From Notospermus geniculatus (Eukaryota; Nemertea; Pilidiophora; Heteronemertea; Lineidae): 64,000 nucleotides of DNA. The notes under the pieces are model-generated. The model saw nothing but the letters and a program-made list of their open reading frames with translations. It was not told where the DNA came from and did no database searches. The translations under genes and the position numbers were made by a program. The stretch is taken from assembly GCA_002633025.1 (NCBI GenBank), contig NMRB01000030.1, positions 120,417 through 184,416 of the forward strand, read 5' to 3'. Of this stretch, positions 23,924 to 34,484 are shown one piece after another (positions within the stretch are counted from its first letter, which is position 1; every line of letters begins with the position of its first letter).

Positions 23924-23944
23924 ATGAAGTGCACAATGTTAATG
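23924..23944 (+). CDS. Exon 1 of a secreted Cys-rich peptide (7 codons)
   Basis: ATG at 23924, with an in-frame TAG at 23903, encodes MKCTMLM and ends at a donor ATG|gtaaga (23945), phase 0. On its own this is far too short to call. It is accepted because phase 0 matches the acceptor at 24684 and the joined sequence creates a textbook signal peptide, MKCTMLMVFLIGAGMAGLL. The 740-bp intron (23945-24684) shows no other exon. Confidence 0.55.
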
Positions 23945-24684
23945 GTAAGAATGGCAAGCAGAATTTACTCAGTCTCTGGCTTTCCTGGACATTCGCCCTC
24001 AAAACGTACGACCGGATCTTTACACAATGTAGGCCTACATCACAAGGCCCACGATAGGTTGTACTACAGTTGAGGTATATAGGCCTACATCAATTTCCCA
24101 CACAAAAGGCGTCCATTGTATAGGACTTGATTACATGTACTCTGTGCTGCCCTCTATTGCAGTTATGATCCCCATTCTACAGTTAAAGCCAATATTTAAA
24201 GGACCAAGGTGTTGCCACTTTTTCTCTACAGCTGGCCCCACTGCGCCACTCTCCAACCCAGCGACTAACTACGTTGTCGGTTAACTGACATGATTAACTA
24301 CGTACATTTTGTAATGCATTTTTGTAGATCGTCTTGCTGCCGCAAGGTGGCTCCCTCTACGTCGGCAGTCAATTAAAGATAATGTACCACGGGTATTTTC
24401 GCGGGTCACGAAAATCATTGTTTATTTACATTTTATTTGTTTGTGTCCAGTCTTTCTTCGTCTTATGAGTAATTTGTTGGTGGCATGCCTCGCTAGAAAT
24501 TCTCTTGATGCCAAACGTATTCAATTTGGGGGGTTGGCATGTCCGAAAAGTCCAAAATAACATAATGTAAAATCCATGTTTACAAACATTAAACGTAAAC
24601 AATGAATTCATGATACATTATCTTTAACGCATTATAGAGATCCAATACCGTGTTTCTTTAAAACCTTGTAAGTTTATTTTTCAG

Positions 24685-24927
24685 GTTTTTCTGATCGGAG
24701 CAGGAATGGCAGGGTTGCTGAAACAAGACTCTGCCGTTGACAAGGAAAACGACCCGTATACTGACTGCTTCACAAACTGTCTGGGCAACTGCTCGTCTCT
24801 GGAAGAAGATTTTCAGCATGAATTTCATATGTGCTTTAACAGCTGTGACGCAAATTGCACGGATGTGGTGAGGTTGCCAATAAATTTGGAAACAACGGAA
24901 AAAACACCCAGCATTATATATCATTAG
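24685..24927 (+). CDS. Exon 2 of a secreted Cys-rich peptide (80 codons)
   Basis: The acceptor aagtttatttttcag (AG at 24683-24684) opens 80 codons ending TAG at 24925. In the joined 87-residue precursor, residues 1-19 form a signal peptide and an acidic spacer follows (about 20-34). Six cysteines stand at 35, 39, 43 and 57, 61, 65: two CX3CX3C motifs 13 residues apart. Two NC(S/T) sequons (42 and 64) sit inside the motifs. The tail (66-87) lacks Cys. The i,i+4,i+8 spacing suits a disulphide-linked helical hairpin. I know no named family with this exact pattern. It could be a defence, signalling or venom-type peptide, and the sequence does not say which. Confidence 0.62.
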   Translation, partial: VFLIGAGMAGLLKQDSAVDKENDPYTDCFTNCLGNCSSLEEDFQHEFHMCFNSCDANCTDVVRLPINLETTEKTPSIIYH

Positions 24928-25181
24928 AGAACTCGATGTACATGGGAACGGGGTACATGAGTTACTGGCATGAAATCAACTTCTATGGGCCTCATTGTAA
25001 TCCATCAATCAATGTATCCTGATTTCTATCAATGTATCTGATCTCTATCAACGTATCTTGATCTCTATCAATGTATCGTTCATGTACCTGTAGAAGCACC
25101 TGTACATCGGTAACCATACGACATTTACAATGTCATCTTGTTTTACCAAAGAGATTCTATTTTATCATTGAATTTTGACAG
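24928..25181. other. 3' flank with a short tandem repeat
   Basis: The 21-bp unit (t)gatctctatcaa(t/c)gtatct occurs about four times at 25015-25080. No canonical AATAAA was seen close to the stop at 24927; an aataaa lies inside the coding exon. Confidence 0.5.
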
Positions 25182-25298
25182 GCCCATCAAAGAGCAGAAG
25201 AGACGCTCCAGGCTTCAGCATTCACCTTTAAAGTACCAACAGAATGGGAAGATGGCAGCCATTTTTTGCCACGAAGTTCACCAGACAAAATCTTATGA
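25182..25298 (+). CDS. Candidate terminal exon, 38 codons
   Basis: The acceptor tttatcattgaattttgacag (AG at 25180-25181) is followed by 38 codons and TGA at 25296, phase 0. The product begins AHQRAEETLQASAFTFKVPT and reads as polar protein. It might be an alternative last exon of the Cys-rich peptide gene (same strand, same phase as its donor at 23944), or part of an unseen gene. The motif is not recognised. Confidence 0.35.
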   Translation, partial: AHQRAEETLQASAFTFKVPTEWEDGSHFLPRSSPDKIL

Positions 25299-28200
25299 TT
25301 TGACAGATGACAAAACTGGAACAACTTTTTCAGCCTTTGTTGTATGACGTTATGTTTTTTTAGGCACGTGATTGATTGAAGTGCCTAAGGCATGGCCCAA
25401 CGACATCAAAGGAGAACATGAGATAGAAGAACGCCTGTTCAAAAATATGATAACCTTTTGGTAATTGGTCACTTTGGGCGGACAACGATGAAAAATATGA
25501 ATAGACACTCTCCAGCTCCCAAATTTGTATCCCAGAGGCAAACATCGCAGCTCCTTTCATGATCATCCATCACACTCCAGGAGGACAAGACATCCCCATC
25601 ACAAAAAAGTCCCAAATAATCTTGATTAGGTGGAGACTGAGAGGACATAAAATGATTTTTTTCAAGACTGTCAAAATAACAGATAACTGATTGAGAGTGT
25701 TGCCCAAAGCTATAAAAGATGGCTGACGGACTGAAGATGGAGCCACTACTCGACTGAATAGTGGTATAATTGTTTAATTAAACACCACCAGTGACTAGAA
25801 TTAGAAAACGCTTTTTAACATCTTCAGCATGCCTTGATAAGCACTGAAAAGAAACTTTGTCGTGTCTCTGCCTTATCATTTTGGTTGGCAGAGCAGCTGC
25901 GTGGAGCCATGGCCTCATCTGCTCCTGCTGATTTCAACTTTAGTTCGAACGGATTTCTTGTGTATCTACACTGCAAAATGCAGGCAAAGTAAGCTTTAGG
26001 AATCTTTTGCTTCTCTTGCCAAAGCAGCTGGCCAAATATCCACTCAAAAAGTATCAACGAGTACATAACTATGAGGACAAGCTGATGCAGAAATTTCAGG
26101 CTAAGCTGATCATGACAGTGTCTGTAGGAATACAGTTGCATCCCATTCATTAGCCATTTTAAGGTGAATCAGAATTCAATTGTTATAATGATTTCTGGTT
26201 TCATGTGCAGATAGTCAGCGCTAGACAAATCAGGAATGAAATTTCAACTTAAATTTAACAATATCTCACATGCACAAATGTACAACCATCTATACAAAAT
26301 CTGCAGAAGACTAGGGGAACTCAGAGAAACCAATGCACATCCCCTTTGTTCTTCATCCTGACAGGACTGTGATGATTCTGGGATAATTCTCCGTTGGAAC
26401 AATGATAAAATCGTGTGGCGTATTTTGTATGGCATTCAATCGCCACAGGTCAATGCCGCAGGGCAGGGGCAGACACGAATTCGGTTCTGCGCTGACGAGC
26501 ATCCACCAAAACGCTGAATCGCTAAGAAAACTGGCCTGCCCACAATTGTAAGATGAACTCCAATTTATTATGATGGAAGGCTTCCATATTTGGTATCTCC
26601 TTCATTGGTTTTCAGAAGATGAACACTGGATATGGTGTGTGGCCATCATTGGAAGTTGTCCATGAGATTGCGCCCCTGTTCATAACATGTTAAAATAACA
26701 TTCTATCTTCCAATTTGTTTTTAGTGTTATTATACCTTTTTGCCACCAGGTTTGACTTCGTGAAGCCAAAGTTGCCATCTTAAGAGTACAAAGATTAAAG
26801 AAATGTCTCATTGGGCATTCGGTGCCAGGTGAAAATTTCAGAGATTTGATTTCATGTGAACAGATTTCACAGAAATTTGTGGATTTTTCTCCCAATTACT
26901 TCAACCCCCTCAGGTGTGTCCCATGGCATTTTCATGAGAGATTTTTAATACAATCAAGATTTTCAACAAAACCTTCACTTGCAGAAAGGATATGATAAAG
27001 GAAAATGCCAGGTTTTCAAAAAAGCCCCCCCAGGATGTCAGAATATTCCATTACAATGCTGTAATGGAGCCTACAGCACGATCCAGGCAAGATAGCCAAA
27101 TGGGACACGCCCGAGAGAAAGTCATACTGAAGACCATGTGGATACATTTTTCTTGAGAATTTAAACCCTAACACAACCAGCCACAGGCTAATTTGGCAAA
27201 ATATCAATGCCGAAAATTCAGTTCTGCATGCTGATTTTGCAGGTGATGCTGACCAAATTTGACATTGCTTCTGGACCAAAAACTTCCCCGATGGGTACCC
27301 CTTCAGCAATTTTTGAGAAATTAGACAAGCGTGTCATTTAAATTTTGCCAGATTGCGTTTCACTAGGTGATTTCATTGAGATTATGACAGGAAGCCCAGT
27401 TTGAAAAAGTGCTTAGTCTCCTGGTCCATCATTGTCTCTTCATGTTACTCAGATGATGCAAGTGTCCTACAGAAACTTTTGTATCAACAAGATGAGTGGA
27501 ACGACAAGTTAGGGCCTCCCCAAGCTTCCTTATTTATTTTGCAGTACTTAAAGAAAACTCGGGTGAATCGTCTGCCTTGTACCGTAGATCCTTTCCTGTC
27601 CTATAATTAAAGACCAAATTCAACTCCAAATTTGTCACGATCTACCACATTTTCTGCCGAATGCGTACTGTCATACAACCAATTTGCTTCCCAGGAGTAT
27701 GGAGGGGTTTGCTGCGAGTACAAAGTATGCAAAACTGATCACTCATCATAATAAGATAAACAGCATTGATTTTAGAACCACAATATGCATCCCAGAGGGG
27801 ATCCGTGAAGATGATGAGCAAGTCTAGAGAACAATCAAGCTACATGTGGGGCTTGGTTCCGTAGAAACCTTCACAGATATTACAACTGCAAAATGCCTTG
27901 GGCGACATCCTGAACCCGTAAAGAAACAACTGCACCACAAGCCATGCCCTGAAGCAAAGACAATGCACAAGGAGTGACTCCGCACCAAAAGAAAACATTC
28001 ATGTACATTTTATTAGTGATAATGTACAGTGATTTGTGGTCTTGTTGCATGGAGTCCAACTCGAAATAGGCGAACGATCCATGACTGGGCCTGGATCGAG
28101 AGGCATGGAAATCAATGGCGGTTGTCTGAGAAAACGCGCTTGGCCCACTCGAGGAGGCATTGTCAGGGGATTTAATTGAATCAGACTAAGGATCAAAGGG

Positions 28201-30611
28201 ACCGCCAGGATAAAGGGCGGCTGGGCACTGATTGAACAGGATTTCTGAAATATTAGCTTAGATGACACTTTGTTTCAAGCGGTGATTAAGTCGGTTGTAG
28301 TAATGCATCAGATTAGCGAGTTCCATAGCATACGTGTGAGTAAGACAGTTGTAAATAGACATCTTGTTGAGTCCTGATACTTTAAGTGACTTTCAAAAAG
28401 ATAGTTGTCAGAAAGCTTTGTGGTTTCTTGCACAGGGTCAACTTCTGAGTTTATTGTTCAAACCAAACTTCAGCGAGGAAAAGGGGTCAAACTTTCTTAA
28501 TATAGCCTACTTGATATGTTTGTGAAAGCTGGGGCGGGGCCACTGAATTGTTATATTCAGAAAATATGATGATAAGTTTGACCATTCGAAATGGGTTGAG
28601 GGTATGTTCGGCCTAACTTGTTGGAGTGCTCATAAACTTTGTAGAGATCAGCTGCCTAATTTCATGTGTACTTTCACATATCATGAATAAAACTTCCAAT
28701 GTAACACTTTTGGAAAGAATTGAGGGCCTATGGGCCCAAACTTGGGAGTTTGTCGCCATACACACTTGTCATCAACAACAAAGAGGAATGTCATCAACAA
28801 CAAAGAGGAAAGTAATTGACAATGCAATTTTGGCAGCCATTTCTCTGCTGTACAACTCCGATTGAGCTGATGAACTGGTAACATGAGACCTTGCTTCTTG
28901 ATCTGCAATGAATGTACATCACCAAACAGGACCAGATGTTTGCTGAACTTGAGTGCAATCAAATCAATAGGGTAATACCAGTCACCAAAACCGAGTCGAT
29001 GGAAGCTTAACTCGTTCTCATCGGTATTTATTCAGAGGCGGATCGTGGAAGCAACGCGACTCGTTTGATGTTCCGTCTCATTGTTTACTTTGATGAAACG
29101 TAATTCTGACAGAGAACGAACAGGCGTAAGGCAATCTGGCCAATCAAAACATAACGCAGTTATTCACCTCTGCAGCAGCATTCAAGGAAAATTGCGTCAT
29201 TTTGAACATTCTTTGAGATAATCGGGCACGAGTTCATTCAGAGAAGGTGACAGTTCACATTGTCGGAGAAGTTTACTTAACGCCCTATTTATAATCCTCA
29301 TTGTTTTCAAAGAATTCTGGGATAATTCATGTTTTCTTTAAAACTTTGCTGTGTGAACTTCAAAACGTGAGGAATGAGCGACATGGGGTTTGGCTTCAGG
29401 GCAGATATTAACACAACAAACCACACGCGAGATGAATATTGGGTTTGCTGCATGCACCATCCAAATTTTCTCCTAGTATGGTACATGAATATTTGACCTC
29501 GAAATTTTCCTAGTTTGATAGGAGAATCTGTACTGTGTGGTTGCAGTTCTGACATTTTTCGCCATCACCCACTTCGACTTTGGACAAACGTGTACCAATA
29601 ACACTTCTATTTTGCCTCTTTATAGAGTCATCAAAATCCAATTTACAATTTTTTATGATCTGATTGAAGAAATCTGCATTTGTTACATTTTACTTCCCAA
29701 GATTCTGAGATGAAACGCCCATCTCCTGATCCTATTGTGGAGACATGAATCATTTGCAAAAATGTCAAATATGGCCTTGAAAATTGAACCGTTTGTTCGA
29801 AAGTGTATCTGAAACCCTTATTCTATTACAAATATTTTTTCAGCCGATTTTAAAATTCTCTAACAGTGAGTCAGTTGTGATTTCAAGGTCAAATTTCAAA
29901 GAAAAAGGACAGAAAACACTTGGCAGAAATATGATACGCCAAAAAGAATTCAATTGATCTTGATCAAAGGATGATAGTGTGAAAGAAACAAGAATTCCAC
30001 TGATCCTGAGAAAAGGATGCTGGAAAGAAACCTGGAGCATTTGAACCTCAAACAGGCAAACATCTGAAAACTGTGCTGAACAAAGTTTTTGGTAATCTTT
30101 TTATTGGACTCGGCTTCAACTATTACAACTCACTGCCAATTCACTTGGATAGACTGGCAAATTGTGTTGCAGCACTGCATGTGAACAAAGATGCAGGACA
30201 GATGGTAGGTTGACCAAGCTAAATGGGAATTCAAGAGTTGCATGAAGGAAATTTGGAAACAACACGTGAATTGTGCATCGGGTCAACGGACTGATTCAAA
30301 CCAATGGATGAAAATTTTGAAGGTCAGAAGTGAAGACATAAACATTGAACTACAAAATTTGTCAAAGGCATCTGACAGAAAATAGAAATATGTGGTCTCG
30401 AGTTCCAAGATTCCAGATGCCAGACTAAGTGGACGAGAAAACAGTCCACATTTCTGACTGCATGATTAGAATTCATGAGAATCAAAGTACAAAGCTGCCA
30501 CAAATGATTCCTGCCCTGTGAAGTTCTTGTAAAAACAAGACAAAAAGACAGAATTTTCATTTCGTTGCCATCAGTCTCCGAGTCTCGACTTTGTGATCCA
30601 AGCCCTCTTAC
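25299..30611. other. No firm exon; probable introns of the minus-strand gene
   Basis: Several frames near 70-108 codons exist (25360-25566 minus with ATG; 25824-26150 minus with a hydrophobic stretch; 27401-27610 plus with acceptor and a gtgaat donor; 29307-29555 minus with ATG), all within chance length for this base composition. catcaacaacaaagaggaa is tandemly duplicated at about 28770. A 68-codon minus frame at 25566 is the most protein-like. None has a confirmed pair of splice sites. Confidence 0.3.
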
Positions 30612-30722
30612 TTTGTTGTCCACAAGGCAAAGGGAATGATTCTCAACTTCAAAGTCACTGTAGACGCGTACCCAATAATTTCGCACACTTGAATCTGCGG
30701 CATGTTCGGGCGGCAGCGACAT
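30612..30722 (-). CDS. First coding exon, 37 codons, unknown gene
   Basis: ATG at 30722-30720, with an in-frame TGA eight to ten bases upstream, opens 37 codons and meets a donor AAA|gtaaga (30611-30606), phase 0. The product begins MSLPPEHAADSSVRNYWVRV and continues YSDFEVENHSLCLVDNK. No signal peptide. The combination of upstream stop, start and good donor, with protein-like sequence throughout, makes this one of the better exon calls. It could be the 5' end of the gene containing 17323-17427. Confidence 0.55.
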
Positions 30723-31155
30723 CCTGACTGATCATCCTAGTGACGAAATCTCCGCGGCAAATCCCAGACAATCTCATCTGTGTAGATTATCGCACGAGCG
30801 ATTTCTCCTCACAGGACATGTTTTTTCTCTCGGTACTTCAAAGGGGTGAAATTTCTTTCACATTAATTGATAATTGGTGCGGTTTTTTAGAAAGGTTTTG
30901 TCAATTCCTCTACCTCCCTCTGCGCTCGCATGCCTGGTTAGATTTAAATTGCCATTATTAAAAGGTTCATTTGGGTACACCTCAGTGCTGTGGAATCGCC
31001 ACAGCTTTGGTGCATGGTTCATTAGGTCATGATGGACCTGCCCATGGAGTCTGATATAGCCTGTTGTCTCCGAAGTGAAAGCTAGACCGCTTGACAGGTA
31101 GCCTCCCTGGAGATTAGATGTCAAGGTATACAGACAACCTGACTTGGCTCCCAAA

Positions 31156-31382
31156 CAGGGTCGGATCCAGGGGGTGTGGAGGGCATATGCCCCGCCCTAT
31201 TTTTGGCAGAGCAATGATTTTTTTTGCAAGAAAAATTCAATCACATAAAAATTCGAGTATTTTGTCAAATTTTGCTGGAGGAGGCCCCCCAGACCCCCCC
31301 TCCATTTGGGCTTCGCGACTTCGGTGCTCACCACCTCCGTCAAGCTACGCCCTCCTTTCTGTCAACACTGGATCCGACCCTG
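31156..31382. mobile_element. hAT-type non-autonomous element, about 227 bp
   Basis: Termini cagggtcggatccag (31156) and ctggatccgaccctg (ending 31382) are perfect 15-bp inverted repeats. The CAGxG...GGATCC form is a familiar hAT end. An 8-bp duplication is not obvious (ctcccaaa / ccaattct), so the flanks have decayed or recombined. The interior has C/G-rich stretches and no transposase. Confidence 0.7.
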
Positions 31383-31818
31383 CCAATTCTGTATTCAAGA
31401 GGCTGCTCTGGTATTTCCAGCTCTGCCATGTATGCTGTGGTGAATCTGCTCCCAACATTTTCACCAATCAGTTGACCACTGCAATCATCTCCAGTGATGG
31501 AGGACACTTTACAGACAGACCCCCCCCCAAACCCACAATCTCAGCAGAGACAGTCCCAAAGTTTTCACTCTGATACCCCAACTTGACTGGGATCTGGAGT
31601 CATTGGCAGATAATGAAGTAATTTCTTTGATTTTTCTGAACCAGAGTTGGTTAAAGTATGTGTCATGGGGGCATGCAGTGTTTGACAATACCAATCAGAA
31701 AATTTCTAAGAATATGACAAAACCACCACCATGCGCATTGCCTAATCCATATATCAACTGCCTAAGTATCGACAATACTAATTAAAGCATAATTAAATGA
31801 CTAATCGTTAGAAAAAGA
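31383..31818. other. No supported gene
   Basis: Frame 31118-31573 (plus, 151 codons) runs through the hAT-type element and out the other side, so it is a chance frame. Nothing else was seen. Confidence 0.5.
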
Positions 31819-32171
31819 TCAAAGAGAACCTAAGCCAGCGGTATAAATGATAATTATTGACTGGAGATTATTGAGCGCAGATACTGGCATATCGCTAAAT
31901 CTATCCTTGGCTTGCTCAAGACGGGAATCAATCACATCACAAGTGTTATTCAGCTGTACAGATGTCAATTTTAGTTCCAACCTCAATTTACAGATGGCAG
32001 CACTAGCTAATTGAGGTTTCAGTGTTGTCAAACTTCGCCACTGAGTTTTGCATGCAATCCTTAGAGATTTACTGAAATACCGGTACTTGTAAAGCATGCA
32101 AAATGTCAAGAGTAACTTAACTAAACATCCACCTCTTTTTGGGAGATACTGAAAGTTGACTATGGACTCAC
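31819..32171 (-). CDS. Exon 2 of a candidate secreted or helical protein
   Basis: On the minus strand the acceptor cttattatctttttcag (AG at 32173-32172) precedes GT plus 116 codons and TGA at 31821. The N-terminal part is basic and hydrophobic. The central part (SLTTLKPQLASAAICKLRLE and onward through SRLEQAKDRF) looks helical, possibly coiled-coil. It joins exon 1 (32514-32601) in phase: G+GT gives Gly. Caveat: the frame is also open upstream to an ATG at 32211 preceded by TAG, giving a 130-codon intronless alternative with its own hydrophobic start (MIQWLTSFLLSFSG). Confidence 0.42.
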
Positions 32172-32243
32172 CTGAAAAAGATAATAAGAAAGAAGTTAAC
32201 CATTGAATCATCTACGATTACAAAGCCCTCGTCCATCTTAATA

Positions 32244-32439
32244 CCATATAGGCAAATATTTTTGCGGGATAATATTTCACGAATTGAACATTTTTTTTCT
32301 GTTTCGCGTGGATTAATGTTCACGACAAGGGCAGGGAAGGGGACTGACTGGATTGTTTTATGCGTTAATATTCGCAGCGAAATTTTGATTTTGCGATTTT
32401 CGCGAGAATTTTTACGCGCGAAAATATTTGCATATATGG
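32244..32439. mobile_element. 196-bp MITE with TA flanks
   Basis: Ends ccatataggcaaatattttt (32244) and, reversed, ccatatatgcaaatattttc (32439) are imperfect inverted repeats extending into ttcgcg-rich arms. Both ends are flanked by TA. Size and TA duplication suit a Tc1/mariner-type MITE. It occupies more than half of the predicted 342-bp intron of the gene at 31819-32601. Confidence 0.7.
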
Positions 32440-32513
32440 TAGATTATGTACTTCTGTAGTAATGCACTTCGTTGAAAACAAACTGACCTCCCACCTCAAA
32501 CGCATCCTCTCAC

Positions 32514-32601
32514 CGCAGATGGTGGAAAGGTCCATCCACAACTTTGGCCAGAACGGCCAAACACTCCCGAGCACATAAAAAATGGCCAAGACAATTTTCA
32601 T
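32514..32601 (-). CDS. Exon 1 with signal peptide of a candidate secreted protein
   Basis: ATG at 32601, with an in-frame TGA twelve bases upstream, encodes 29 codons beginning MKIVLAIFYVLGSVWPFWP, a standard signal peptide shape (Lys, then a hydrophobic core). The frame reaches a donor TGCG|gtgaga (32513), leaving one base that matches the two-base start of exon 2. The total would be 146 residues. No family is recognised. Confidence 0.42.
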
Positions 32602-33044
32602 ATCATGAAATCAGAATGAATTTACCTCAGATGAAAATGACCAACAATTCCATCCTGAACGACCACTCAAAGAATGAAATCCTGGACAGCAGCAAGTTTG
32701 ATCTCCTTTGAGAGCCATAACAAGGTTCAACCAGAAGCAGCAGGAAGACGCATAACTTCCATGAAACATACAAACACCACTTCAACAGTTTTTCCAATGT
32801 CTGATGTCCAATGTTGGATATGATGAAATAGACAATGTTTGTGTTTTTTATTATTCGACTAATTTAGGAAAATTGACAAACTCATCATCCTATTTATTGT
32901 TGACCAATAAACAGGCAGGGTAAACAAGGTGCAGTGTTGAAACAATCAGACAAGCAATAACTCATATAGATAATTTGTTTGTGTAATAAGGGCATGTTCT
33001 ATTACCTAGAAATTACGCAAACCTGTTGTCGCTTTCAATTACAG

Positions 33045-33131
33045 CATGTCGCTCCTGGACTTTTTGTCCAATAACCACTCAGACTTGGTGAACCAGCATC
33101 CACAGTCAAAATATACCGTATTCCCTTCCAA
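33045..33131 (+). CDS. Candidate internal exon, 28 codons
   Basis: The acceptor ttgtcgctttcaattacag (AG at 33043-33044) and donor CCAA|gtaagc (33132) bound 87 bases. One frame is fully open and begins with an ATG: MSLLDFLSNNHSDLVNQHPQ. The exon has phase-mismatched neighbours (see the segment at 33352), so its gene remains unresolved. An internal donor after HSDL (gtgaac) is an alternative. Confidence 0.4.
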
Positions 33132-33351
33132 GTAAGCCACATGATATGGTTTGCTTCTTGGCCTGCCACTCCCATGAGGAGATACAAAATGCCATATGGG
33201 GAGACAGAGTAGATGGGTTACTTTGTATTGATGCTGTCCTCAAATGATGGCAAGTCTTTCATTAAATTTACAGTGGTTGAACTTTGAAGAACTCAGAACA
33301 ATATTCAAAGAAAGACCACTATTGCCCTCTTTATGGAAGCTGTGAAACCAG

Positions 33352-33612
33352 GAACCTCACAACCTCCTTTCTTTGTATAAAATACGTTTGAAAGTTGATA
33401 ACAACATTCAAAATTCATATATAATGCAAATCCTTGGAGACAATGGTGTGAATTTCACCCCAAATATCACTTGCATAGCCATATCAAAAGAAAGAGCGTA
33501 CTATGTAATTATGAACAGCATGAGCTCAGCCAGAAGCTGCAACCGTAGAGGAGAGATCCGCCTAACTGGACATCTGCACTACTCGGCAAACACTGACAAG
33601 TATTCAAATTGA
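33352..33612 (+). CDS. Candidate terminal exon, 86 codons
   Basis: After gaaaccag (33351) a frame of 86 codons runs to TGA at 33610 with strong RNY character in its middle (around LGDNGVNFTPNITCIAISKE). The acceptor is only moderate. No domain recognised. It lies about 220 bp downstream of the candidate exon at 33045, but the phases do not match. Confidence 0.35.
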   Translation, partial: EPHNLLSLYKIRLKVDNNIQNSYIMQILGDNGVNFTPNITCIAISKERAYYVIMNSMSSARSCNRRGEIRLTGHLHYSANTDKYSN

Positions 33613-34368
33613 CCCATCTTCCTTTGCCAAGGCACAATGTCATCTTCCCTGATCATGTCATTCACCTGCATGCTGCGTATCATCTCAACATTGACCACCG
33701 ATTTGTACAGTGTACTGTACAGCATACACAACAGATCTGGTAACAATTAGGATGGAATGCTCTACTGGTCAATTGTCTCAGTTCCACGGAGTAAGGAATG
33801 GAAACTCGAGGAATCACCAAACTGTTAAATGCCTACATTTCATCTTAACCTGAGCTAAGCGAGAGTACATAATTCTGTACAAAATCTACAGCAGCCTCCG
33901 GTGAAGCTATAATGAGATGGAGAAAGAACCGAAGTACACAGCTTCCCACCATATTTAGGGTGAAACATACTTTAGTGCCGAGCCTTTGATCTTTTCCGAG
34001 ATGGCGTAATTAGTGGTATTAGCCTCGTGGCCATTTGATTGGCAGGTCATCTACTAAGTTATCAAATGACCTTCCTCCATTAATGGCTAGCGGATGATTC
34101 CAGGATGATCTTCGCTCATGGTCAGGGGCGAAAATTAACACCAAAGGTGCTAGGAGCCAGTGGCGGAACAATACAATTACAGAAGATGCAAGGAAGGAAC
34201 CTGAGACAGAACAATGCCGTCTTACGCTACGTGAGAGAAAGATCATGGGGATTTTTTCCTGACACGATTTTTTTGGATTGACTGGGGGGCAGATTCATCA
34301 GTCTTCGAAAAAAAGTGTGATTTCAGGTGTTCCTTGCACTGATTTAACACATGTGATTTTTTTGTCAG

Positions 34369-34484
34369 AAGATGACAAGTATCCTGCCGTACTCCAGGGC
34401 CTGAGTCATTTTCACTTGAAAGGAAACCAAGGGCATCTGATCCATGCACCTAATTTTGCTACATCTGCACGGCCAACATTTTGA
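34369..34484 (+). CDS. Candidate terminal exon, 37 codons
   Basis: A very strong acceptor (gtgatttttttgtcag, AG at 34367-34368) is followed by AA and 37 codons to TGA at 34482. The product begins DDKYPAVLQGLSHFHLKGNQ. It requires one base from a preceding exon that I could not locate. Confidence 0.35.

Noticed and set aside
24658-24924. 88-codon minus ORF
   Set aside because: Antisense shadow of the Cys-rich peptide exon, which has splice site, phase and signal-peptide support on the plus strand.
25709-25750. ctataaaagatggctgacgg as promoter plus start
   Set aside because: The TATA-like word is directly against the ATG and the frame has 12 codons.
30324-30722. 132-codon unspliced ORF on the minus strand
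   Set aside because: Only the first 37 codons are protein-like. A good gtaaga donor follows them, so I annotate just the first exon.
31118-31573. 151-codon plus ORF
   Set aside because: It enters and leaves a hAT-type element, so it cannot be a single functional frame.
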